From Nereocystis luetkeana (lineage: Eukaryota > Sar > Phaeophyceae > Laminariales > Laminariaceae), in assembly GCA_031213475.1 (NCBI GenBank), contig JARUPZ010000005.1:9797848-9861847 (forward strand): a stretch of 64,000 nucleotides of DNA, given 5' to 3'. The translations under genes were made by a program, and so were the position numbers. This document shows positions 54,826-64,000 of the stretch, piece by piece (position 1 is the first letter of the stretch; every line of letters begins with the position of its first letter). The notes below the pieces were generated by a model. That model saw only the letters and a list, made by a program, of their open reading frames with translations, made no database searches and was not told the DNA's origin.

Positions 54826-54998
54826 TGGTTTTGGCGAGAAACCGACCGAGAAACCGACCGAGAAACCTTCGGTCGACCGAGAAACCTTCGGTTTTGGTTT
54901 CGGTTTTGTTCGGTTTAAACCGACCGAAACCGACCGACGTTTTGGGGAAAAACCGAAAAACCGACCGAGCCACTTTTCAATTTCGGTTCACAACAATG
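54826..54998. repeat. AACCGAAAACCG family, copy 4
   Basis: GAGAAACCGACCGAGAAACC repeated, ending ATTTCGGTTCACAAC. The terminal TTCGGTTCACAAC is the inverse of the left end of copy 3. Confidence 0.7.
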
Positions 54999-55536
54999 GC
55001 TGTTACATACTTGCGCGCCACTGGCCACGTACGTACAGCAGTGTTGCTGTTTGGAGTGGTCCTGTATCTGTGCTCTCAATGCCGCCGGTACCCGGCATGA
55101 ACCAGCACCCTTTTCTGAAGGGCTGCCGGTATCTACTACCAGGTATTAATATTAATAATTGTTGTTAAAGCGACGAAAAAAACAAAAGACAACCAGCCGT
55201 CTCAAATGCAGCCCGCATGGTCTACTCATAGGTCTATAAATACCGCACACACAGTGGAAGCGGAGGGGAAAGGCTTGCAAAGCGTGACGCTGCGAGCTGT
55301 ACAGCAGCAGCAACAAGCTGGTCAGGTCAGCGGCGTCGCGATGAGAAAAATACTGCCGTACAACGATACCTGGTATCAACCAATAAAATCACCCAAATCA
55401 GTAACATCAACCAAAGAATGAGAAACGCGATCAAACCAAACCAACCATGGGAGCACAAAAATGACGCGGCGGGGCAAACCGACGCATAACCCCGGGCACG
55501 ATATGTACCGGCCACAGGTATCAGGCAATAACCTGG

Positions 55537-56133
55537 TCACAAGAGCAATAGTATCACGAAGGATGGGTTGCGCTCGGGGGGGGAAGGAGAGGCGAGAGGA
55601 CGAAACACCAGGCCTCGTAGCTTGAAATGCAACAAGAGCAGGGGTACGATTGATTGCGGATATGCATCCTCGAGAGAGGCCAGATTCAGGGGCACAACAT
55701 AGTGAGTCGTGAATGCTTCAACGTGGGCGTTCCAGGCACGCTCGGCTACGGCCATACGACCGCTTATAGCAACAATGTCATACGTAAGCAGACAGACAGC
55801 AGGAGCAGTGCAACGCAGCACTAGGCTGCTGCTTGTCCCACGACCCACGACGTTCGTAGCAAGAACAACGTCCCGAAGCAGCGAAACAAGTACCCCCAAA
55901 AAAATGCAAGGTGGGATTTACGCCGAAATCAACACAGTGTGGCGCGCTTAATACCTCGGTGGCGCGTACTCTTCCTCCACCGTGGTAGCCTGCGAAGGTC
56001 TCACCTCTTCCCAGCCGGTGCTGACATCGAAGGGCAGACTCACCATTCTATGACCATCTTCCCACAGGAGGCAACCTAGACTCAGAAGGTTTGCTATAGA
56101 GTAAGAAGCTGTACTCATGCGGGATGGTTTCAT
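55537..56133 (-). other. Coding-like minus-strand region with stops
   Basis: Two protein-like minus frames lie close together. One, at 56133-55948, reads MSTASYSIANLLSLGCLLWE then FPFDVSTGWEEV-like sequence. The other, at 55899-55537, reads GVLVSLLRDVVLATNVVGRG then NAHVEAFTTHYVVPLNL. Stops separate them and no splice pair fits. This may be a decayed gene or transposon, head-to-head with the coiled-coil gene. Confidence 0.3.
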
Positions 56134-56211
56134 CCGTTCATAGGACTGAAAGTGCCAGAAGGGCGGGCGCTCGCAGACAGCACAACAGGTTGCTGTTGCT
56201 TGTGGCCGTGG

Positions 56212-56598
56212 ATGGCTGATATCCAGAGCTCGCTGCGGCGTCTCCAGGAGTCAATCCGCGGTCTTTCGGATGCAAGTGCGCTGGTCGGGGCGGCGGCCGT
56301 CAGTGTGCATTCTGAAGCAGACGAAGCTAGCGATCCCGGCCGAAGCATCTTTGAACATGTAACGTCTCCAGGCAACGATCGAGGTGGATCGCCGTCGATC
56401 GCTTCTACGCCCACTTTCAACAAAGCTGCCCGTCACCAGCACCGCAGCCACCGCCACGACGAGCGAGAAGGCTCTTCGTCGAGAGAGTCGATCAGAGAAG
56501 GCGGTGGGGTTCGCGGTGGGCCGCCTAAGCAGCAGCAGCAAGAGCAACAACAGTCCTTCTTGTCATCTATCGGTGGGGATCTGAGAGAATCAGCAGAG
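56212..56598 (+). CDS. Coiled-coil protein exon 1
   Basis: ATG at 56212. 129 codons ending GGDLRESAE at a GTGCGA donor. The N-terminal helix is followed by disordered sequence with His/Arg and Gln runs. Confidence 0.72.
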
Positions 56599-57742
56599 GT
56601 GCGATCTGATTTTGGTTTTTCGAAGGTTTTGGCGGGTTGGCAAACGAGACGCAACTCAAAATGCCTTGAATCCGAAAGGCTGCCGTGTGTGGCTAGTCTG
56701 CGGTGCCTGTACCTACGGGGTAGCCTGTTGGGGGCGGGTGCTGCCTGTGGGGCGCTACCCTGCCGCGGCAACTATTGCTGCCCATTCCGTGTCCATCTGA
56801 TTCGTCGATAAAGATATCGTGGGACGACGACGATATAAGTTCTGACCTGCAGTGATGGCAGTACGTACCACGTAAAATATTCGTTTTCAAATCGACAGCA
56901 GACAGCAGTCCCCAGTACACGCGTATCGTAAGAAGGGCATTGGCACAAGGAGCAGTCGGCGGTACTGCTGTACTGCTGTACTGCTGTACCTGATGGGTGC
57001 ACTAAAGCCACTACGGCAGTACAATATTAGTTATAGTGCTGCGGTTGAAGACTTTATTTAGACCATCCTATAATACATACCAGGTACCTGGTACCTGGTC
57101 AGGTACTTGGTACCACGCTCATAGAATGTGTGTGTCGTGCCTGTCGTGTCCAGTACGATGAATTTGTACCAGGTACCAGGTATTGCATTTGTCTACTCTG
57201 CTTACTGCATACCAGGTAGTGATGGAGTTTCTCTGAGTCGCAGTATTAGTATTGTGGCCACAGAGCTTGTTGCATTATACCAGTACCAGGTACTCGTATC
57301 TCTCTACAGTCTAGGATTGAAGAATCGGCACGGGCATTGGTTTTGCTGCATGTCGAAGTGGTTTGTACCGGTAGAAAATAGCGGGTACACACACCCCACT
57401 CCGTCCGAAAATCGGCATGTCCGGAAATGTAAGGACTATTTCGGTATTCATATTCATAGCGGAACGGTCCTTACGTATGCAGACAGAGTGATGCCAGGCC
57501 CATGTGTCCCTGCACCGACCTTGTCAGCAGTGCCATGCGCGGCCCCAATGTAGGCGGCAGGCATGTTGTGTTGCTGCTGCTGTTGGTCCTGCTGCTGATA
57601 TGGTGCTGATGTCGTGATGCTGCGTCTTGACATCTCCTTGATGTTTGTGGAGAGCAGCTAAAAGCAGTAGCTACTACTGTACTCGTGAGTCTAGCATCCT
57701 GGTGAAGCCAGGTAGGTATACACGTATATACAGAGTACAGCC

Positions 57743-57788
<46 letters not shown>

Positions 57789-57803
57789 CAGTAGTAGTAT
57801 TAA

Positions 57804-57881
<78 letters not shown>

Positions 57882-57882
57882 C

Positions 57883-57944
<62 letters not shown>

Positions 57945-57952
57945 TAGTAGTA

Positions 57953-57985
<33 letters not shown>

Positions 57986-60900
57986 CGGGGGGGGACATTA
58001 AATAGGACCTAAGGTATAAACAAAAACCTACATATTTCGCGATTTTTAGTAACAATATTTGGTCCTATTTACTATGGTCTATGGTCCCCCGTAATAGTAG
58101 TAGTGGTAGTAGTAGTAGTGGCAGTAGTAGTAGTAGTAGCAGTAGTAGCAGTAGCAGTAGTAGTAGCAGCAGTAGCAGTAGCAGTGGCAGTGGCAGTAGC
58201 AGTAGCAGCGCAGAAGCAGCGGTAGCAATAGCAACAGCAGCCAGCAGCAGCAGCAGCAGCGGTTAGCAGTAGCACCAACAGCGGGCGGGCGCGTATTACG
58301 TGCCGCGTGCTCCCGCTCCTACACCATGCACAAACAACGAACGAAGTAAACTTTGCGACAAGCGACCAACCAAGCGCGCGCACTTCCAAATACGTCGAGA
58401 CCAAACATGTCAAGTCGACGGCACGCCTGCCCCTTGGCGGACAGCCGTCGAGCACGCTAAATCTAGTACATTACAGCTAGAGAGGCCTTGACGGACGAAA
58501 CTTAGTTCAATAGACCGTCGCCGACCGGCCTCTCGCATACGTTCTTCGTGTTGTGCTGGTTCTTGCTCCTTTTTGTGCTATTGTTCCTGTTGAAGGTGCG
58601 TGCGGCTCGAGAGCTGGAGGACTTGAGGCAGGAGAAGGAGAGCCTGGTGCTGATGAAGCAGCAGCTAGCGGCGGTGCACCAGCTTCGTATCGACCTGCAG
58701 AGGAAGGACTCTGTAATACAGGTGACCAAGATACCCCAGCCTCAGCTAGCTCATGTACTGCTATACCCTGGAATGCAATAGGGCAACCTCAATGGCTGCA
58801 AGGTAGATAGGATGAGAGCGCCTTGCAGCGTGGGTAGGCACAATTCGATGCGAGTCGACGAGGGAAGAAAAGGCTGGAATCTTCTGGCGATAAAAATGAA
58901 GGCACGTACCGTAGCGGGAAGGGGGTAGAAGAGCCTGCTATGTGACCCCGGATCTGAGTTACGAGTTGGAAGGAGAGAGAGAAGAAGATGTGCGAAGATA
59001 ATAAATGGGATGAGCAAAAAAAAAAAAAAAAAAAGATAGGATGAGAAATATTGCTAATGCCAGGATAGTTGTTACCAAATACCATGGTAGAAACGATTTC
59101 TTGTTTAAGCCCTGTTCACTGCTACTGGTATGTACTTTTTTTCAAAATCTCCCAATTTCCAAAGTTATCGCCAAGGGCTGCAGGTGAAAATATTAAACCT
59201 CTACCAGGTAAGACCTGTGCCAATGGAAACGCAAAGTTCCCATAAAAAGTTTGAATTCCAAGGATACCCGTCAGAACTTTTCAGTTACAGCTTGCTATGG
59301 GCACGTTTCCCAAAACGGAAAGTTCCAAACGTTTGAAAAAGCCCGTAAGAAGCAAATTTGGGGCCGGTGTTGGACCAAGATCGGCTTGAGAACAACTCAG
59401 ACGGCTGTATGATTCGAAGCGGCGAGATTCCGAGTCCTCGACAACATCGACCGACGAAACCAACGACTGCGTCGTGAATTCTGAACGGAGTGAGGGGCTC
59501 CGACCCACTCTAGGGTCACCATGTTCACACAATGGCCAGTGTCATGTGGCGGGAGCTGGCCAGGCGTATGAGAAAAGAACAACGGACCGCCGGTGTCCAC
59601 AAAACAGAAGACAAAATTTCTCCATCCGTCTCCAATGGCAAAAAATATTTTTTTTTTCAAGGTTTGGGAGGATACCGTAGGACGCCGCCGGCAAGCCCTC
59701 GCCCCGTGGACCATGAAGCCACCTGATATCTTCGAGGCCGTCATCTATACTCGTTGGCCTTGCCGGACACCGAGCGGGTTGGTCGTGGGCTGAGTCTATA
59801 CAAACGTCGAGCGTCGAACGTCGCACGAGCTGATTTTTATTAGCGTGTTGACAATTTGCAACGGAAGAAAACAAATTGCGCCTCCTGCAGCCGTTAGAAA
59901 AAAAAAAAAAAACACAAAGCATTTTTTCTTTTTCATCCCATAGCGGCAGCACGAGGATATTTTTCGGCTGTTCTTTGAAATCAGGATTTTTGAAAGAAAA
60001 CGTTTTGGCTTCGCGTTTCCATTGGCGTAGGTCTAAGATCGGGCACACAACTGTCAGAAAAATTAGAAATTAGGAAATATTTGAAAATTCGGAAAAAAAA
60101 ATTGGAGGGTAAATGCCACAGCAGTTTGAATAGCAGTGCGCACGGCTCTGTTTGCGGTCGGACGATCAGGATAGCAATCGCAAGGCTGTTTGGGGAGCAT
60201 GGACAAGTGGTACCTGGTACTTACATAATACTGATGATGAGAGTGTCAACGAGGACAAGGACCGGAGTGTAAGTAATGCCAGTTTTTATGGGATGCCAAT
60301 GATAAGAGAGCTAAATAACAGAGTGGGCATGATCAACACCCGGTATAGGTGCCCTAGGATAAGCGGAGTACAGCACGATAATAGGAGGGACTTCCGTGCG
60401 CTGTTTTTCGTTTTCGTTTTCGTTTGTGTGGACGAATTTTAGCCCCCGACCCCGCTCCCCTCCCCCTGGCCTTCTTTGTGCCTCGTATGCTTTTCTATGT
60501 GGCCTCTGTGATACACCTGGCACACTGCGATTTTTTCGTACCAAAACGTGGGCAGTCTTTGCAGTTGAAGGTGCTGGAAGGACAGGCCGCGAAGGACAGG
60601 GAGGGCCGCCTGGAGGCGCACTGCCACCTCCTAGAGAAGAAGTGCTCCTACCTCGTGAGTTGCTTGTCGCGCGTTCCTTGTCTCTCCCATGCCCTTCTCA
60701 GTGTGTTTCTCTCTCCTCCCCCCCCTCCCCCCCCCCCCAAGTCGGCCTCGCAAACGGTTCTTAGTAGGATGCAGCTCACCCTTCATACGATTCGCCGGAC
60801 TCCTCACGGCGCTTCGCGCTTGCTGCAAGCAATGTCTGCTTGGTCGGTGAAAACCCGACATGCCCCGTCCCGGCATTGTAGGCATGCAAGGGTCTATGGT

Positions 60901-62692
60901 CATACGACTACGGCCATGCTTGAGATCGAGTACGTACATCTCTGCTATCGAGTACCCCCCCCTCCCCCCTTCCTCTTTCCTTCTCTTGCACGCTATTGTC
61001 TCTTATCTACCTCTCTCTGCCAGCCGTATGGAGCTGGGGATTTTTTGCTCGGTATCATGCCAGGTAGACGTTTTTTTAACGAAGTAGTGGCCATCTCTCC
61101 GAGGATAAGTGTTGTTACTGTTTTTAAAAATCCGTACAACACGGGTGATAAGAGAACACCCCCCCGGGGGGCGATTTTCAACGCCGATTTTCTCGAAAAC
61201 ATGCCTTAAGGCGTCTTATAACCCTTTTAGGACTGCGGCCCCGTTTTGGGGACAAACCCCTCAAATTCCAAGTGATTCGTGTTCAAAACGGGACTGCGGT
61301 CCTAAAAGGGTCATGACACACACAACCAAAAGGGCGGCTTTGGGAATTTCTCGTCGAGCTGTAATCATAGACGCGCCGCTCGGCGTTTCATACCGTTCCC
61401 GGTCGTCGAAAAAAAGCAGCTACCACTCTGTCCTAAAATATAGGGAGCGCTTGTATACTAATATTCAATCATTTTTCTTTCCCTTATATTTAAGGACAAA
61501 GTGGTATGAAGTTCGTCCAAGGGGTGCGCTATTAAGCGTGTTATAGCCGTCGTCGAAAAACAGCAGCTTTCATGTCCGTGGCAAAGGGTATGTTCTCCAT
61601 GCGTGTTATACTGTAGAGTACGACCTGGTGCGAACAAGCGAGTGGGTCGTCGCGCGCACGCTCACTCGTCTTTCCTGCCAGCGGTTGGGGTGCTGTTCTT
61701 GTGTGGACCGGTTCTACGTTAGAGGTAGCACATTTCCGCTGTTTTGCTTCTGAAAGACGGGGTTCCTTGGCCCGAAATCGTCGGAATGCCAATCTTGATT
61801 TCGAAAAAAAAAAGTTTTGTAGACTCGGGCCATGGGATTATTCGCCGCGATGCGATTTGATTTTTGCTGAAGTCAGTTTTCGGGTGAGGTATGGAGCTCC
61901 TCAAGTGAGGAGCCTCAGCATTTTTAGGGTGAATCTCGATCGTAAAACGCCTCTGTGTGTGTTTGGAGGCGCGTCGTGACGCTAGGAGATGCAACAGTAG
62001 CAACAGTAGGAGGAGCAGAGGTAACAGCGATAGTACCAGGGTGCCGGTCTTTTTTTGCCCCGTAAATACCTCTTTGGTCCTTGCTGTACTGGTTTCAGTG
62101 CAGCGAGCGGCCAGTCAAGGGGCCAAACCATGGTCTCCTATTAGTACTATATGTGCCGTTCAGCTGCATGGACAGCAACATCAACAGCAACAGCACCGGA
62201 AGGATAGTGTATAATGCTGCAGCGAGTCTCTCCGTCGGGTGTGGCCCTCGCTGCTACTCCAACCCCCCCGGTCATACGACTACGGCCGTGAATGATATCG
62301 AGCACCCCCCCCCCCACCCCCCCCCCACCCACCCACCCACCCCCCCCCGGGCGCCCGACCTCACCCCCCCTCGGCTCGAGGCTAGAAGCGGTGTCGCAAA
62401 AAATCGCACGATATACTGCTGTGTAAACAGCATCACCCTTCTTCCATCCATGGATTGAATCGATCGACAACAACTAATCATTTTACATGCTGAAAAAAGC
62501 GCCGTGCGCCGCGCCAGCTAGAAGGCCAAACACGAAAACCTAGGCATCCACGGCTTGTGTGTGTCGTGTTTCGTCGTGTTTACCCTGTGTGTCCTGCTCG
62601 TGTGGCGCTTAGGAGTCAGCGAATGTGGACTACGCGGAGAGGCTCGGCGCTCTCGACCAGGAGAGCAGGGTCAAGGTCGACCAGCTGCTGCG
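56212..62692 (+). CDS. Coiled-coil protein, 5' part (continues past window)
   Basis: Four plus-strand exons join in phase: 56212-56598, 58596-58721, 60565-60654 and 62613-62692. The 129-codon first exon starts MADIQSSLRRLQESIRGLSD and continues with a Ser/Arg/Gln-rich disordered region (QQQQEQQQ). Exons 2-4 encode a continuous heptad-rich coiled coil: ARELEDLRQEKESLVLMKQQ, then DREGRLEAHCHLLEKKCSYL, then NVDYAERLGALDQESRVKVD. The last donor (CG|GTAAGC) leaves the gene open in phase 2, so at least one more exon lies beyond 64 kb or in the repeats after 62.7 kb. About 227 residues are seen. No specific family is recognised. A scaffold or cytoskeletal role is only a general inference from the coiled coil. 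Confidence 0.78.
57078..57114. repeat. Clustered TACCWGGTA sites
   Basis: TACCAGGTA at 57078 and TACCTGGTA at 57085 share their TA dinucleotides. They are followed by degenerate copies up to 57114. Nested insertion into the TA of an earlier copy would give this pattern. Confidence 0.75.
57743..58260. repeat. (TAG)n / (CAG)n microsatellite
   Basis: About 240 bp of TAG triplets, interrupted by a family A MITE, then a further TAG/CAG tract. In intron 1 of the coiled-coil gene. Confidence 0.93.
57983..58094. mobile_element. MITE family A inserted in a TAG array
   Basis: TTACGGGG left end and CCCCCGTAA right end, with uninterrupted TAG repeats on both sides and TA at each junction. The repeat context makes the TA target-site duplication explicit. 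Confidence 0.93.
58596..58721 (+). CDS. Coiled-coil protein exon 2
   Basis: 42 codons after a TTGAAG acceptor, VRAARELEDLRQEKESLVLM to RKDSVIQ. Donor GTGACC. Clear heptads. Confidence 0.8.
58817..59034 (+). mobile_element. 5'-truncated SINE with perfect target-site duplication
   Basis: Body starts CGCCTTGCAGCGTGGGTAGG, matches the 22969-23308 SINE, and ends with an A tail (59016-59034). GATAGGATGAG occurs at 58806-58816 and again at 59035-59045, immediately flanking the element. The tRNA-like head is missing. Young insertion in intron 2 of the coiled-coil gene. Confidence 0.92.
59046..60564. other. Coiled-coil gene intron 2, unassigned
   Basis: Coding-like plus frame at 59593-59793 (WEDTVGRRRQALAPWTMKPP) after a T-rich TTCAAG, with competing minus frames up to 168 codons at 59542-60048. 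Strand and reality are undecided. TACCAGGTA at about 59202 and TACCTGGTA at about 60209. Confidence 0.3.
60565..60654 (+). CDS. Coiled-coil protein exon 3
   Basis: 30 codons after TTTGCAG, LKVLEGQAAKDREGRLEAHC to KKCSYL. Donor GTGAGT. Confidence 0.82.
60735..60962 (+). mobile_element. Poly-C-tailed element, ~220 bp copy
   Basis: AGGATGCAGCTCACCCTTCA through GGTCATACGACTACGGCCAT, followed by ATCGAGTAC and a C-rich tail. In coiled-coil gene intron 3. Confidence 0.75.
61217..61314. mobile_element. MITE family B copy
   Basis: AACCCTTTTAGGACTGCGGC left arm, GGACTGCGGTCCTAAAAGGG right arm. Both terminal TTAA tetramers are mutated (TTAT, TCAT). Confidence 0.85.
61315..62261. other. Coiled-coil gene intron 3, unassigned
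   Basis: Includes an imperfect inverted repeat near 61425-61510 (CACTCTGTCCTAAAATATAG against TATATTTAAGGACAAAGTGG). The phrase GGCCAAACCATGGTCTCC is near 62122. No exon was recognised. Confidence 0.4.
62262..62312 (+). mobile_element. Poly-C-tailed element, terminal fragment
   Basis: Only GGTCATACGACTACGGCCGT, GAATGATATCGAGCA and a C tract remain, as expected of an extreme 5' truncation. Confidence 0.6.
62613..62692 (+). CDS. Coiled-coil protein exon 4
   Basis: Acceptor GCGCTTAG, then ESANVDYAERLGALDQESRV to DQLL. Donor GTAAGC in phase 2. Confidence 0.78.
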
Positions 62693-62719
62693 GTAAGCTC
62701 AACCGCGACCCCCGAGACG

Positions 62720-63700
62720 AGCCTTAACCTTAGTGGCAACCTCCACGTAGACACCAACCTCAACTGCAGCCTTCGCTTCAACATCAAATGTAACCTCGAC
62801 CTCAACTCCAACATGAACCCTCACCTTCACTTCAATGTTAGACTAAAACTTCAACTTCAACTTCAACACCAACCCTAGAGTTAACTTCTACATTTACCTC
62901 ACCTTCAACCACAGCATCAACTTCAACATCAACCCTGACCTGACAATCAACATCAACCTCAAAATTAACCTATGCCTTAAACCTCGACTTTGGCATCAAC
63001 CCTAACATCACCTTCAACATTAGTCTTAGCTTCAACGTTAACCTCAACTTCAACTTCAATACCAACCCTGACGTTAACGTCTTCATGAACCTTCTCAATA
63101 TCGACCTCAACTTCAACTCTAACCCCAACATTAACTTCAACATTACCCTCAACTTCAAGTGCGAACTCAACTTCAAACATGAACATCAACCCCGACATTG
63201 ACTTCAACATTAGCCTCACCTTCAACATCAACCCTGGCCCCAATACGTTAACCTCAACTTCAACCCCTACCTCGAACTCAACTTTAACGTCAATCTTGGC
63301 CTTAACTTCAACTCCAATCTAAACTTCAAACTCGACCTCGACTTGAACATCCACCCTAGCCTCAAGTTCAACATCAGCCTTGACTTCAACACCAATACCA
63401 ACCCTAACGTTAAGTTTTACGTTTACCTCACGTTCAATCTCTACATCTACCTCAACTTTAACAGCTGCCCCGCCCTAACCTTCAACGTTCACCTCCACTT
63501 CAATCTGTATCTCGACCTCAAATTCATCAACCCTGACCTTAAATTTAACTCGAACCTCAACTTCGATCTCGACCTCAGCTTCAACCTCCATACCAACCCC
63601 GAACGTCAACTTCAACAAACACCTAAACTTTGACGTCGACGTCGACCTCAACTTCAACATCAACATCAACCCAGACCGTAGCAGTTACATCGATCTCAAC
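62720..63700. repeat. (AACTTC/AACCTC)n hexanucleotide satellite
   Basis: About 1 kb of CAACCTCAACTTCAACATC-like hexamers downstream of coiled-coil exon 4. It encodes spurious NLNFN and VEVEVE repeats. The array continues after the MITE to about 63915. Confidence 0.9.
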
Positions 63701-63701
63701 C

Positions 63702-63821
63702 TTAACCCTTTTAGGACTGCAGTCTCGTTTTGGGGACAATTGGGGACAATTGGGGACAAATTACTTGGAATTTTTTGAGTGCCTTGTCCCCAAAACGGGA
63801 CTGGAGTTCTAAAGGGGTTAA
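63702..63821. mobile_element. MITE family B inserted in the satellite
   Basis: TTAACCCTTTTAGGACTGCA to GTTCTAAAGGGGTTAA, with TTAA at both ends. The internal ATTGGGGACA is triplicated. Flanked on both sides by the hexamer satellite. Confidence 0.92.
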
Positions 63822-64000
63822 CATCAGCCCTGGTCTCAACGTCGACCTCAACTTCGACACCAACATCGACCCTGGCATTGATTTCAACGTTCATCTCAAC
63901 GAAGACCTCGACCTTGCTGCCGTACCGAAAAGGCATGAAAATAGGCCACAGATACTTCCATCTATCGTAAAAAAATAATCCCCAACTGGGGAAACCCTGT

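Noticed and set aside
57471..58055. Poly-leucine membrane-like protein on minus
   Set aside because: It is the translation of a TAG/CTA microsatellite with an inserted MITE.

Overview
The window is nuclear DNA from a eukaryote. Its coding signal is short exons with GT-AG introns of about 0.4 to 4.6 kb, buried in microsatellites, minisatellites, MITEs, SINE-like elements and long G/C homopolymers. The exons are GC-rich. The gene content (AAR2 splicing factor, Nudix hydrolase, a PH protein, a coiled-coil protein) does not fix the lineage. A repeat-rich alga or another protist is the best guess, and that is inference. There is a 100-base N gap at 39313-39412 next to a C run of about 190 nt.

Layout: 1-11.3 kb has no confident gene. 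It holds minisatellites, a ~1.25 kb CATGG/CCGCGG satellite, a ~500 bp fold-back element, MITEs and a stretch of decayed coding-like sequence. A three-exon Nudix hydrolase lies on the minus strand at 11.3-14.3 kb. Repeats, a 507 bp tandem duplication and an AGCT-rich satellite fill 14.3-21 kb. The AAR2 gene, which encodes a U5 snRNP assembly factor, runs on the plus strand from 21.6 to about 35.7 kb. Its eight exons join in frame, and its introns are loaded with MITEs, SINEs and satellites.

Convergent to AAR2 is a minus-strand gene at about 48.9-36.8 kb. It encodes a ubiquitin-like/RA-type fold followed by a split PH domain, and an in-frame TGA interrupts the last PH exon. A plus-strand coiled-coil gene starts at 56.2 kb and runs off the right edge. 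The four genes have no evident shared pathway.

The most unusual signal is a 9-bp palindrome, TACCWGGTA. It occurs about 30 times where about 0.5 would be expected by chance. Comparison of duplicated repeats inside the window shows directly that it arises as a 7-bp insertion at TA dinucleotides. This looks like the excision scar of a TA-targeting transposon. A second notable feature is a dispersed element with a homopolymer-C tail that appears 5'-truncated like a retroposon.
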